A stretch of DNA of 64,000 nt from Cristatella mucedo (taxonomy: Eukaryota; Bryozoa; Phylactolaemata; Cristatellidae). A program made the translations under genes and the position numbers. Location: NCBI GenBank assembly GCA_009760855.2, contig WPIO01000151.1, positions 586,501 to 650,500 of the forward strand, read 5' to 3'. The notes beneath the pieces are model-generated. The model searched no databases. It saw only the letters and a program-made list of their open reading frames with translations, and was not told the DNA's origin. Shown piece by piece: positions 23,301 through 34,615 of this stretch. How positions within the stretch are numbered: the first letter of the stretch is position 1; each line of letters opens with the position of its first letter.

Positions 23301-26300
23301 GCAACTAGCAGCAACATGCTATATCAGGAACTTGCTGACTTGTTGACAGCTATTATGACACTTAAAAAAAAAAAGGTGCCCAGCTAAGAAGTCAGCTTTT
23401 CACCTTTAAAAAGGGCTAACAAGAAGCTTTACGCAGCTAAATGAAAACAAAACAACTTTTGTATACGATAAAAGAGAGGAAGACCGACTAAACCAGACTA
23501 AACCAGACAGCGCTAACAGTTCCTTGCAATGGGCCGGTTATGCCAAAACCTACAGAGAAGAAACAGTCCAAGTAACCGCTGATACATAGCAATATACGCA
23601 AGGTTTAGGTAAAAGCACTGGTTTGGCAACAGTACGGTTAGAAAGGTCTGACGACTACCATATCAACGTAAGTTTTTTTTAATGCCATTTGCATGTTTGA
23701 CTGGTCCTTATCTCTAGAATTTTGCAAAAAACTGTCAGAACATAATAATTTCATGGCTCATCTGCACGTTTGAGCTAGATATATACCCATACAGGTACGT
23801 ATGAGTATGATCCATCAAAAAGTGCTCTTCATGCACTCGGTCTGCTTTGAAGCACACCCTTGGTCAAGTGAGCTACACGAATCCAAGAACCGCTGAGCAT
23901 CTGTATTCAAAGCTGATCTCTTAGACTTAAGAACTGCCACGAGTAGGTATAACTACGAACGCAAATGTTGCACAGCGTGATATCCTCACCGGTACGGCAT
24001 GCCCGTCTGGTGCCTACAGACGGTTTACAAGGTAGCAAACAGTAAAATACATAAAAGATCTCGGAGCACTGAGTGCTAGACACACATGTACACACACACA
24101 TTTACCCCCAGCACTAGTGCAGCCTGCTACAGCTCTTCCAGGGTCGTAGTAAGGACAGAATCAGACATCAGAAAGTGTTCCTATTCCAAAAATGCTCTCT
24201 ACAGAGATTAGGTCAGGTGACTAGCTCGGTCAACTCCTGAATCAGCTGCATTAGTACACAAACTATTCCAAAATTTTGGCATCTTTTGCTGTGGGCTTGC
24301 GGTCATTGTCTTGCTCCCAAATATTATCTTCCACCAGAAGAGCTCTAGCACTTGGAATTCCAGCATTTTGCACCAGATCGACGTAAAAAAAAAATGCTGG
24401 TCCAAAAGAACATTAATATGGCGCAGACCGCTCCAACATCGGAGGAGCAGCAGCAAAGCCCAACATGACTTCTAATACTTAGCTGATGTAAGAGCCTCAT
24501 TTGTATAGCGACAGAAGAGCCCTAACGGCTACCGCCACCACTTTCAGTAGAAGATAAAGAATCGCCCACTGCAGGACTCGAACCCACGACCTGGGCCGTG
24601 AACAGCGAGCACCTTAACTCATTGGCTAAGACCCGCCCAGGGTTGTCTACCATCTAGCTTCACTGTTGGCTGAAGGCAGTCAAGTTGGTAGGTCGCATTT
24701 CACCGACTTATGAAGGATTTTTGTTTGCTTATAGTGAAAATCACAAATTAGGACTCAGCAGTATAGAAAATAAAATAAAATAAATATAATTCATTTGCAT
24801 AGTGCCCTAAGAGAACTTAATCTCTATTTAGGCGCTTCACATATGCCAGAGTGCTCGAGCCCACGCGACCTCGGTCATCATATACCTTGATCTTGGTTCG
24901 AGGCGAGCACCTTAACCCTGGGGTCGAATCACTGTGGCTAAACCCCAGTCGCCTGCCATGCAGTGGGCGTGGTCCTGTGCCCATCTAGGCCAATCGCTCC
25001 TGCTTTGCTACGTATGCAAAGGTTTTCGCTTGACGGCTGTCCCCAACACCGTCATATGAGAGTCGTCCCGCCGGGTATTCTTAATAGGGTGACATCATCG
25101 CAGGCCAACATACTTCCGTGCATTTGAATTTTATAAGAATTCAGATCGCTGCTCCGTGGCTGATTTTGGAGGTCTGTGCCACTTCTCGAAAGGCCAGGGT
25201 CATTTCATGACTTTCTTTTGCAGTGCTTTGGATCGATGACCTCATAGGCATGATGGACTTGGTGCCAAAGCGAGCAGGAAGGCGCATAACCCCTTGTCGA
25301 CGAGTACGGAAAACCTTCCCCCTAATGTCCACAGCAATTGCACAGACATACGAGAGCTCTTCTGGAGAAAAAAATCTCAAACTTGTTAGTCCCTAGTAAC
25401 GCCATGTTTAAGAATATGCACAATGCATTAAGTGGGAGTAACAGCTCTTCACTTTGACTGCGGTGGCCACGGTTTGCTGGAGCCGGTGGCTGCTCTTGGA
25501 TCTTCGACTCAGTTTGAACGATTCGTTCATTTTAGATGTGGAACAGGACTTTTCAGAAGGGGGTAGGTGCTACCTGCATAACAGCTACCAAACAAAGACA
25601 GGCATGTCTGTATATGGTGGCAGAAAATAGCAGATGCCATCCTGGGTCCAAAACCCAAACTGACCAAGCCTGGAATGCTGCAGAACTATGGGCATACACA
25701 CGAAAGATGACTAACTTCTAATGCGGCAAGCATCTACGGCCTATTGAAAAGGTTTCATTCCTTATTCAAAAGTTGAGAATAGCCGGCGCATGTTTTCACA
25801 GAAGCAGCATACGCGCGACCGGATCAGGACAAAGGCCTAACCAAGCTCTGTCCTGACATCAGCAGGTGGTGATGCACCTACTGAGTCGGGGGCTGATAAA
25901 AGAACGGCTTCTCCTGCCCAGACACGGCGCTGTCCTCAAGCAAGAACTGCAGCTCGTCAGTCATTGTGGCACTGAATAGCAGCGTCTGGCGGTTCTTATT
26001 TATAACAGCAAAGACGGCCTGCAGCTGAGCACCAAAGTTGTCTTCAAGCAGTCGATCCGCCTCGTCAAGTACCTGGCCGAATATGAATTACGCACTGGCA
26101 TAAGGAGATCGCATTGGCATAAGGAGATCGCAACAGCGAAATTGGAATGTGCGCCAAAAAAGGAACCGTGGCATTACAGAGCAAAAACAAACGCAAGCAG
26201 CTGGGTCCATACAATCACACACGACGACAATGCTATGCGACGAGACAACAGATCCGGCAGCTGGCCGACGGTAGAACTAGATATCCCTTACATACTATAT

Positions 26301-26890
26301 ACAACACTAGATACAATTTCAGACAGCCATAAATATATATTTCATTTGTATAGCTGCTTCACATATGCCACGGGGCTTGAGTCCACGACCTCGGCCATAA
26401 AATAAATATGAAGGTGAAGATGAAGGCATAACCTTGACCTAGGCCGTGAAAGGCAAGCACCTTAACTACTGGGTCGAACCAGCGCAGATTGACGTTGTAG
26501 AATAATTTGTCACAGCTCTAGATACGGATCAGCAGCCTTCCATTGCCACTACTTTTGGGGCATAAAGCCACCAGGAAATAATACTCACTCCTCAGGATAA
26601 AAAAATCTCGCTAATAGTATTAACAGTAATCTAATATAGAGGTTTCAACTATGCCATACCAACACAATCCTAAATCACGACTAAAACGACCAATAGTCCA
26701 TTAAGGCAACATTCTACAAGTTTGTCAGAAGGCATGGAATTTGCAAACTCCCCAGATCGTATTAATTGAAACTGCTGAAAAGTTTTGCCACTCACTTTTA
26801 GGTCCTTTCATTCTTTGGCACCAGCCTACTTATCAGATCTACCCCCCCCAACTACCGGGCTAAGAATCATACCACCAGCTTTTAGTAATC

Positions 26891-26922
<32 letters not shown>

Positions 26923-29027
26923 TATTTGATAAAGCACCCTCAGAGGGCTCAAATCTCTTTCTAGGCGCTTTACCTTTGCTGCAAAGGAAACACGATCGAA
27001 TGGTGAGTAGTATCATGCTTGATAAGCAACAAGAATAACAAACATCCAACTGTTTACCTATACTTCGTGCAAACCTCAAATCCTTTGAAGACCACGCCTT
27101 TATCGTATGCTCCCAAAGCCTGGAACTCACTCCTGACTTGCATCACGACATCTTCTGACCTGACCACATTTGAAAAGAAAGTAAAACGCATCTATTTGTC
27201 ACAGCGTTTACTGGGTCCCTGTGATTCGTCCCTTATGTGCTTATGCGTGCTGACACTGTGCATGCTGCCACTAACCATACTTACATGCTGACCCTGTGCA
27301 TGTCACCCCTAACCATGTTATTCATGTTGTTTACTGAGCATGCTACCACTAACCATTCGATCGGGCTTCCTTTGCAGCAAATGTAAAGTGCCTAGAAAGA
27401 GATCGAGTTCTCTGAGCATGCTTTGTCAAATATATTATTATTATTAAGTTATGAAATTTACCTTTGAAGTTGTGTGGCCTACATTCAACTCTAGAGGTAA
27501 ACAATATGTTTTTCTCTTACTCTATCAATGGGGGCTCAAAGAGTGCCATATGCCGTTTTATGACACGGACCACTGGGGGGGGGGCCAGTCGATAGCTGAA
27601 AAATAGCCGGGGGGCCATGGAAAAACGTGAATGAAAGCCACATGAATGAAAGCCACATGAGTGAAAGCCACTGAATAAGAGCCTGCCAAGCTTGGCAGGC
27701 TTTCGTGCAGGCAATTGCAAACCATGCATAAGCATGAGCCCAGCATAAGCTTAACAATACGTTACCAAGAACTTGATCTTTGTCAGCTTGAAAGTGGGAC
27801 AACTCTGCATGTGATCTGCAAGACGACCAGGAGTTGACACAACAATGTGTGGCTGGTTGGTCAGATCCAAGCCTTGCTTCATCATATCTGAAAAACAGCA
27901 ATGCAGATAATCCAATATAGGACTTGCTCTTCACCGACTAAAAGAAAAGTAAGAGAGATGAAGGCAATATCCGGCTGCCGCCCTCCATGGCAGATAGCAC
28001 GGGAAAACGTCTCGCATCCATGAAACAGGGTTTTAATGTCGGGAGCCGGCGACACTATAGCACACCTTATAGATTCGGCTCAGAGACATCTCCAACGATA
28101 AGCTCAACCCTCCTGCCTTGACTATAACCACAAGCAGGCCTATGATGGTCTAATTACACATCATAGTGCACATGTTTATAGATGGGTGGCCATTGGCACT
28201 TATGCACCCCAAAATCACGGAGTTCCACAATTCTCCTCACACTAGGAGTGAGACTGGCTATAAAGTAGCATGCAAGCATCAACGAATGGCAACTTCTGAA
28301 ACTTAAAATAAAGTGAACCGGCTATGACGTTTTCAAATGAAAACATTAAATACAAGCATGTTAAGAAAAAAAGTGAACACAACACGTAATCTGGCATGAT
28401 TTCGGCCTAATCTATGCCAGCGATTGCTGTAAGTGAGCATGCAAGTGCCTATTGCTAACAGAAACAGCGATCCAAATTTCACTTGCACCTTATGCTTGGG
28501 CTACGACCCAGGAGCAATTCGGACGCGAGTCCAAAATCTAGTGCAAGCTTGCGCAAGTGGAAAAACTTACCCATTCCTCCAGTTATAACTACTACTCTCA
28601 CTCCAATCGGTTTGCCCAAAACCTGAAACTGATCAGCTATCTGGAATGCCAATTCCCTGGTCGGCGTTAGAACAAGTGCGAATATGCCGAAAGGGTCTTC
28701 AGACAGCTTCTGGAGTATTGGCAAAGCGAATGCGCCCGTTTTTCCACTGCCTGTCTTTGCACATCCGATACAATTCCTTCCTGAAGATAGGTAGGCGATG
28801 CACCCAGTCGGCAAGCAGTACGATACGACAGTGCTCACGCCCAGGCGCGCTAGTAAAGATGACTTACCTGCCAGAATCTGAGGTATGCACGAGCTTTGAA
28901 CAGGAGTTGGCACCTTAATTCCAAGAGCAATGCACTGCTCAGTAATCCACGTGTTCAGACCAAGGGCGGAGAAAGATTTTGCTGCAGCGCCGCCGTCGCC
29001 CTTGGTGGCAACCTCGCGTGCAGCCAT
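17302..29027 (-). CDS. DDX49: DEAD-box RNA helicase DDX49 (yeast Dbp8 family)
   Basis: ATP-dependent nucleolar RNA helicase; the yeast homologue Dbp8 acts in 18S rRNA maturation. Eleven exons (5' to 3'): 28868-29027, 28571-28780, 27766-27887, 25882-26072, 23026-23166, 20321-20473, 19884-19981, 19585-19659, 19336-19424, 17797-17868 and 17302-17358. They join without phase conflict to 1368 nt, 455 residues. All helicase motifs are intact: Q motif GIKVPTPVQ, Walker [10 protein letters not shown] (K67), PTRELA, TPGR, DEAD (167-170), SAT (198-200), IFTNT, ATDVASRGLD and HRVGRTAR (350-357). The end is a basic tail. An in-frame ATG at 29099 would add 24 residues; 29027 fits the family better. Introns range from 87 to about 2700 nt and are GT-AG. 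A strong match to animal DDX49. Confidence 0.97.
21148..21225 (-). mobile_element. SINE-1 3' fragment
   Basis: Tail half of SINE-1 (gctgatttaacagcctcatt, then tatagcaacagaggagcctt) in DDX49 intron 5. The tRNA-like head is absent. Confidence 0.7.
21540..21860 (+). mobile_element. LINE-B fragment, 3' end, diverged
   Basis: Carries the LINE-B C-terminal extension in diverged form ([19 protein letters not shown], then [11 protein letters not shown]) and the tail gatacataacattacat. Located in DDX49 intron 5, antisense to the gene. Confidence 0.75.
22586..22633. repeat. imperfect (TAC/TGC)n triplet repeat
   Basis: About 16 imperfect CTA/CTG triplets in DDX49 intron 5. Confidence 0.8.
24479..24640 (-). 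mobile_element. SINE-1 copy, near full length
   Basis: One of the clearest SINE-1 copies. On the minus strand the box A equivalent reads tcttagccaatgagttaagg and box B reads ggttcgagtcc, followed by the body and the tail atacaaatgaggctcttaca. Located in DDX49 intron 4. Confidence 0.85.
24787..24960 (-). mobile_element. SINE-2 copy
   Basis: Plus-strand reading ttcatttgcatagtgcccta, then agagaacttaatctctattt, then the box B complement gctcgagccc. The box A end lies near 24915-24950. Located in DDX49 intron 4, about 150 nt from a SINE-1 copy. Confidence 0.82.
26333..26490 (-). mobile_element. SINE-2 copy, partly deleted
   Basis: Retains ttcatttgtatagctgcttc and the box B complement ggggcttgagtcc, but lacks most of the stem-loop tail. 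Located in DDX49 intron 3. Confidence 0.7.
26760..26885 (+). mobile_element. LINE-A fragment interrupted by a tail
   Basis: Short coding remnant of LINE-A (CCACTCACTTTTAGGTCC, then a decayed match to [10 protein letters not shown]) ending where a minus-strand LINE-A tail begins. Together with 27030-27445 it appears to be one copy split by an insertion. Confidence 0.6.
26886..27015 (-). mobile_element. LINE-A 3' tail inserted in LINE-A
   Basis: Minus-strand tail: AAT repeats, a stem-loop (cctcagagggctcaaatctc, then tttctaggcgctttac) and gctgcaaaggaaacacgatc. It interrupts a plus-strand LINE-A copy. Confidence 0.75.
27030..27445 (+). mobile_element. LINE-A fragment, 3' end
   Basis: Carries a decayed APKAWNSL block ([13 protein letters not shown]) and the full 3' region with tandem catgctg...ctaacca units, then the stem-loop and ATT tail at about 27435-27445. 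Located in DDX49 intron 3, antisense to the gene. Confidence 0.82.
27628..27672. repeat. 15-bp tandem repeat, three units
   Basis: Three units of tgaatgaaagccaca with one substitution, about 95 nt downstream of DDX49 exon 3 on the gene strand. Confidence 0.85.
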
Positions 29028-29399
29028 CAGGAAGTATTGTCGGTCAAGGACGGAGCGGGCGGAAAATGTGGCGATACAATACCATATTACTAGTTGCACA
29101 CATGCTTGCAGTATAGACTTTAAGAGCAGGTAATCAGGTAAATCACATTTATCAGTAATTAGCAGATATTTACATAATCGGATTAACCTACTACACCTAT
29201 TTACAAATAACTGCGAACGTTAGAAAAACACTGCCGTTGAAGGCGTTGAGGACAAGGTTGTCGAGACTCCCTGTTGGTCGGCTGTGCGGCTCTACTGAGA
29301 GCGTGAGACAAGAGCTAGAAATTCAACTCGCTCGTGCCACCACAGGTAAGAACCGCAATGAGTCTATTTCAATAAAGCTTGCGCGGGCTCTTCAAGGTA

Positions 29400-29995
29400 C
29401 GTTGGCCTGACGCCAGATCCGATCGCCTCCGCTATGTCGCGAGTACTTTATCCAGCGCAAAAGTCCAATTACGCTTGTCTGTCGTGAATGTCGCAGTGGC
29501 CACATTACACCGCTTCTCACCGACCTTCTCAAATATGGCTCCATCTCAAGCAGCGTATTGCTCTCAAGGTTTTATCGCTCTGAGTTATAGGTCCCTTCAT
29601 TCTCTCGCTCCAGCGATCACCTATCCGAACTACGTCCCAGTCGCGCCAGGCATCTTACCCTCCACTCTTCAGACTCAAGTCGTTAAGCTGTGCCTCGAAC
29701 CAACTTCAAATACTGTCGAGGAGGCCGTGTATGTAGTTCGTATGCTCCCAAAGCCCGAAGCCCACTCTTGACGACATTTAAAGAAGCTAAACAATGCACC
29801 TGTTCCTCACGGCATTTGTCGTGTCCGTGTGAATTGTCCTTTGTGGGCTTTAGCGTGCTGACGCTGTGAAGATTGAGACCATATTATTTACGCCCATTAA
29901 ATTGACATGCTTCCTTTGCAGCTTACATAACGTGCCCAGAATGAGATATAGCTCTCCGATTAGTGCTATACAACGTCGTTGTTATTATTATCACC
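29400..29995 (+). mobile_element. LINE-A fragment, diverged
   Basis: Diverged LINE-A ORF2 C-terminus (RLSVVNVAVATLHRFSPTF, then SYRSLHSLAPA) followed by a degenerate tail ending near tgttattattatcacc. Older than the copies at 5090 and 31130. Confidence 0.7.
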
Positions 29996-30441
29996 TTCGT
30001 GATAGGTGATTCGCTCTCTGCCTTCTGATATCACCCCGATCTTGTGGCAGCTTATGCTTTTTATCTCCATTTGAATATACGAAAAAGCAGCTTTCAGAGA
30101 TTTTCTTGACTTGAGGTGGGTGGGTACACACTGTCTTAATCCTAGCCCCCTGGCTGGTCCTAAGGGTAAAGCTTAGGCGAATACAGTGGATTCCATCTGA
30201 GAAGCGCAATGTGTGAATGGATAAACGTCAGCAACTTTTCAATGATTATCAGCAAGGACTGCTCGAGGAAACTGCTGCAATGACATATAGTCCTGAAAAC
30301 GTCGGTTCTGTGTGTGTGAGAGAGACAGCTAGTCATTCTGTCGAGACTGTAGCCTGTAGCTGCAAAGGTGAATTTTTTGATGCCATGTCTGCATGCTCCG
30401 ATCACTTTTTGCCTTTCCTAGTTCATCGTATCAGCTGGCAG

Positions 30442-30641
30442 GGAATTTCATTAGTAGCCACACAGGCAGCTTCCAGAGCACTTTATCTTGTCATGCACGA
30501 GTGATGAACCGCAGCATTTGCCACAGCTGCCCAGCAGGTAGGAAATCGCCGTGCATCTGCACCCATCGTGTTGCGAACAAAAACTGGCTCGATCTTCTTC
30601 GAGAAGGTGTAGGAGCACAAGTCGCTGCATCGTGGAACTAA
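30442..30641 (+). other. possible terminal exon of an unidentified small gene
   Basis: A frame continues from a splice acceptor (ggcag|GGAATT) to a TAA at 30639-30641, immediately followed by AATAAA at 30642-30647. It includes LSCHARVMNRSICHSCPAG, with several Cys and His residues. It is in phase with a possible upstream exon ending at 29345. I do not recognise the protein and no start codon was found. Confidence 0.2.
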
Positions 30642-31034
30642 AATAAAGCATTTTTAATTAGCTGCCCCAGACACATTTAGCATGAATAGGTACCGGTAGG
30701 TAAAGTTCTCACATTTTCTGGCTCCACCTTTGACTGACTTTGACGGGCTTTCTAGCCCTTGAGAGCCTGCTTGCAGCCGTCCCCTTGCAGCCGATGTATC
30801 CTTGCACTGCGATAGCAGCAAGGAGTTTGGGGAAAGCATTAACTGTGCTGCACCGTCCGAGTGACTTGTTGATCAGCTGTGGCTGAGCCGGCTTTGTGGA
30901 ATGTCGTATCGCAGCTGGATATTTCCGGCTGTTACGTGTGCAAATTATTTCCAAGATTTGACTTTGTTATAACTTGTTTGTTTGACTGTGTCTGTTCTGC
31001 TCTTCCTATTGTGCAAGTCGTTTGTTGTGCCTCG

Positions 31035-31120
31035 GTGGTACCAACCTCAAATCCTTTGGTGATCGGGCCTGCAGTTCCCATGCTCTCAAGGCCTGTGACT
31101 GGCTACCAACTAATCTCACG
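31035..31120 (+). mobile_element. LINE-A fragment, left half of a split copy
   Basis: Encodes NLKSFGDRACSSHALKACDW, the LINE-A C-terminal block, and then stops at a minus-strand LINE-A insertion. The right half resumes at about 31795. Confidence 0.7.
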
Positions 31121-31795
31121 ACAATAATAATAATAATAATAATTCACTTGATAAAGCACCCTCAGAGAACTTAATCTCTCTCTACGCGCTTTACATTTGC
31201 TGTAAAGTGAAATCTAATTGAATGGTAAGTAAAATCATGCTTGAAAAACAAACGAAATGAATAATATGGTTAGGGGTGACATGCACAGGGTCAGCATGCC
31301 AATGTGGTTAGTGGCAGCATGCACAGTGTCAGCATGCATAAGCACATCAAGGACGAATCACAGGGACCCACTAAATGCTGTCCTAAATAGGTGTGTTTTT
31401 AGGTTCCTTTTAAATGTGGTCAGGTCAGGGGATGCTTTGACGCAGGTCGGGAGGGAGTTCCAGGCTTTGGGAGCATATGAACAAAATGCACGGTCTCCAA
31501 AGGATTTGAGGTTTGTATGAGGTATTTCTAGACTGTTGGATTCCGAAAAGCGGGTGGCACGATGCTTGGCCTGATGGGGTAGTATATCTGACAGATAGGC
31601 TGGAGCCATAGAATGAAGGTACCTAAAAGTGAGCGACAAAACCTTGGTCAATCCGTTGCTTGACTGGTAGCCAGTGCAGGTCGGCGAGAAGTGGAGTAAT
31701 GTGGCAACTGCGACGCTCACGACAGACAAGCCTAGCTGCAGAGTTTTGCACCAGCTGCAATCGCCTGATCGCACATGCTGGTAGGCCAGCGTCCC
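31121..31795 (-). mobile_element. LINE-A copy, well preserved, inserted in LINE-A
   Basis: On the minus strand a largely intact ORF2 C-terminus runs from the LAYQHVRSGDCSW region to KTHLFRTAFSGSL, followed by a complete 3' region, stem-loop and AAT/ATT tail at 31121-31142. By eye it is almost identical to the plus-strand copy at 5140-5805, including the same unusual joins, so the two share a recent common source. Confidence 0.88.
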
Positions 31796-32005
31796 CTGAC
31801 TTAGTGACTGACTTAAAAAGAAATTAAAAACCCATCTGTTCCTTGCAGCATATTCGTACAAAAGCCACAGCTGTGTATGTGATCACTAAACAATTTACAT
31901 GCTTGGTTTCCAGTGTGCTTACAGTGCCCAGAAAGCGATGTAATCCTTTTGGGGTGGCATATTTTATAATAATAATTGTTATAATAATTATTACATTTAT
32001 AAGTG
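31796..32005 (+). mobile_element. LINE-A fragment, right half of a split copy
   Basis: Resumes LINE-A with a decayed PDLVTDLKRN..KPICS segment, followed by a degenerate tail ending in attgttataataattatta. Confidence 0.65.
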
Positions 32006-32639
32006 GCTTGAGTTCAGCTCCATCTAGGTGCCCAGGGCCGTGAGTATTCTAGCCTCTCGTAAGTTCTAGGAGCTGTCTGTAGCCCCACTAGAAGTCGATT
32101 GATTGTGAGTCGATTGAGAATTGAAGAGATCCAGTGTGGCTCAAATAATCTGGACCTTTTTATTTATTGATCCTCTCTTTGGGGCATAGATACCCTCTCT
32201 CGTCTCTGGGGGGGGTGGGGCAGGTCCCGAGTAGCGAGTGAGCCGGCATATTTAATCGGAAGTCGTAGATGGCAAACACTATTGCCTGTGATTGAGAAGA
32301 TGCCGCTCCTTGTTTGGCTTTTCTTGTTATGCACGCTCTTGGGTTTGCATTAATGAGCACTCCCACCTGCATACAAGGAGCTGATATTGTTGTGCTCGGT
32401 TAACCTGGCTCTTGGCTCTTCACAGTTATGCATAGAAGGAGGCCCTATGGATCGTAGTCTTTCTAACTCCCGCTGTATTAGGGAGTTCTTTCATTTCGCA
32501 TCTTCAATTCACTAGTTACAGCCACTTGCCAGAGCTACATATGTAGCAATCGCAGCTGCACTCGTTCGGTTATCTTACACAAGCCAGCTCGGCATGTCAC
32601 TGGCAAGGCGTCTTTGGCCAGGCTGCGTAATTATCAAAG

Positions 32640-32935
32640 ACTGTATGTATGTATCTCCGTCAGTAACTCCACAAAGTCATAAAGACCATGTGGGTGTTAC
32701 GCAGGAGAGTTTTGTATAGCGCACTCACAGCCTAAGCGGCTTTCGGTACACATTCGGTAGCCAACAGACTTCTCACGCAACAAAGAGAAAGTGGGAAGCA
32801 TAGCAGAGTTAGGAGAGCAGTTGAGGTAGTGAGTAGCATAGAAGTAGCAGTTCAGGACCGCTGAAAAAGATGTGCCATAGTCGGCAGTTGGAGAGTAGAT
32901 GTCGTTGCGTAAGAAAGACTGGAACGAGTTGTGGC
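32640..32935 (-). mobile_element. LINE-B fragment, 3' end
   Basis: Minus-strand LINE-B tail and C-terminal extension: tail gtatctccgtcagtaactcc, then the complement of the codons for the AIQNSPA end, ending near ggagagtagatgtcgttgcg. Confidence 0.82.
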
Positions 32936-32974
32936 AGACCAGCTGAACTCTTACATTGAAACTTCAAACCAAGC

Positions 32975-34442
32975 AAGCAAGTTCCAGTCTGGTTTTAGAA
33001 TTAACCTGGTGTTAGAATCACTCCACAGATTCAAAATTGCTTAGGATGTATAACTACCTTCTCAGGAATGCTGACTTGGGTAAAGTCTCACTGCTTGTTT
33101 TGATCTTTCGGCTGTGCTTGATACTATTGATCACCAAGTCCTTCTCGAGTGGCTCTCACCTCCCCTGGGCATTATTAGCACTGCACTACAATGTTTTGTC
33201 CTATCAATAGGAGACCAGAGTATTCATGTAAACAAAGATCATCCGAGGAATCACTGAAGTATAGGGTACCCCAGGGCTTGTGCTCGGTCTGCTTCTCTTC
33301 GTGGTTTATACTCTCCCTCTTGCTGATGTGATTGCCAAGCACAATCTAGGCTTTCACTTCTATGCAGATAGCACTCAGTTGTACCGTTGCTTTGATTCCC
33401 TCCAGCTCGGTGAACTCTTTTCAGCTCCCCTGCTGCTTGTATTGCTGATATCTGCTTACAGGTTGCAGCAAACTTTCTCAATTTAAATGACGATAAAACC
33501 AACTTACAAGTTATGTTTAAACCAAGTGTGACTCAGATATTGGAAAGCGAAATGCTCAAAATAAGCTCTGCCTGCATATCTCCTGTTGCATTGCTTCGAA
33601 TCTCGGGTGTCCTGTTGCAAAGTGACCTTGCACTTGACGACCAGATCAGCTCCACAGTAAAAATCTGCCTACTGTCAGTTACATGACATTGCTAAAATTC
33701 CGGCTTGCTTAGACAGGGATGCTGCATCCGAATCGGTTCATGCATTGTAACGTCTTGTCTCGACTTCTGCGAGTCACAGCTAGCTGGTCTACCTTCCTGA
33801 ACAATCAGGTGCTTACAGTTGGTGAAAAACTCTGCAGCTAGGCTTTTCCTTCGTGAGCTTTGCAGTTGCCAAATCACATACTCTTCTTGCCGACCTGCAC
33901 TGGCTCCTAGTCAAGCAGCGCATCGACTTCAAGGTTCTGCCACTCACTTTTAGGTCTCTTCATTCTTCGGTTCCAGCCTACCGATCAGATCCACTCCCCT
34001 ACCAGGCTTGGCATCGATCGTACTACCCCCCACTTTTCTGAATTAACTTGTTCCGAACCTCAAATCCTTTAGAGACCGTGCCTTTAGTTTATATGGTCCC
34101 CAAGCCTGTAACTCATTCCCGACTGACATCCCGACCTGACCTGACGACATTTAAGCAGAACCTGAAAACGCAACGTTTCCTCACAGCATTTCTTGGGCTC
34201 TTGTGAATTGTCCGTAGCGTTATGAAGCTCAACCCAAGAGGTGGTGATAGCCGTTAAGGTTCTTCTGCCACAGTGTAGACGAGGCTGTTGAATCAGCTAA
34301 GCTTTGTTTTGTTTGTGATTCGTGCTCAGGCAGTGAATGCTATCACTGACCATATTGACATGCTTCCTTTACAGCGTATGTAAAGTGCCTAGAAAGAGAT
34401 TTAGTTCTCTGAGGGCGCTATGCAAAGACTTTATTATTATTA
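32975..34442 (+). mobile_element. LINE-A copy with reverse-transcriptase core remnants
   Basis: The longest LINE-A copy. Decayed reverse-transcriptase landmarks are visible in order: QSGFRI near 32985, LDTIDHQVLLEWL near 33117-33155, a [17 protein letters not shown] segment at 33283 and [11 protein letters not shown] near 33355-33380. The catalytic YADD is altered to YADS. Thumb and C-terminal blocks follow with many frameshifts, then the stem-loop tail and ATT repeats ending at 34442. A SINE-1 tail interrupts it at about 34220-34305. Confidence 0.85.
34220..34305 (+). mobile_element. SINE-1 3' fragment within LINE-A
   Basis: Plus-strand SINE-1 tail (gtggtgatagccgttaaggt, then cgaggctgttgaatcagcta) inside the 3' region of the LINE-A copy. 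Confidence 0.7.
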
Positions 34443-34615
34443 TGTTATTCGTGTATGAATTTGGTGTATCCACGGGTGGCCATTCTGAAAACGGCTTACC
34501 CGTAGAGTTGAGCTATGATGATGGCTGCCCGAGTGTTCAACGTGCTCTTAAGCTATTGTTTTGGCATCTCAATGTGCACCTATTGTGCTTCCACTGCTGT
34601 TTTGCGTTTGCAGCC

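Noticed and set aside
24541-24640. Possible functional tRNA gene
   Set aside because: Box A and box B are present but belong to the repeated SINE-1 unit, and the sequence does not fold into a complete cloverleaf by inspection.
29027-29099. Upstream in-frame ATG of DDX49 at 29099 as the start
   Set aside because: It would add 24 residues not expected for the family; the ATG at 29027 gives a typical N-terminus, though the upstream start cannot be excluded without transcript data.
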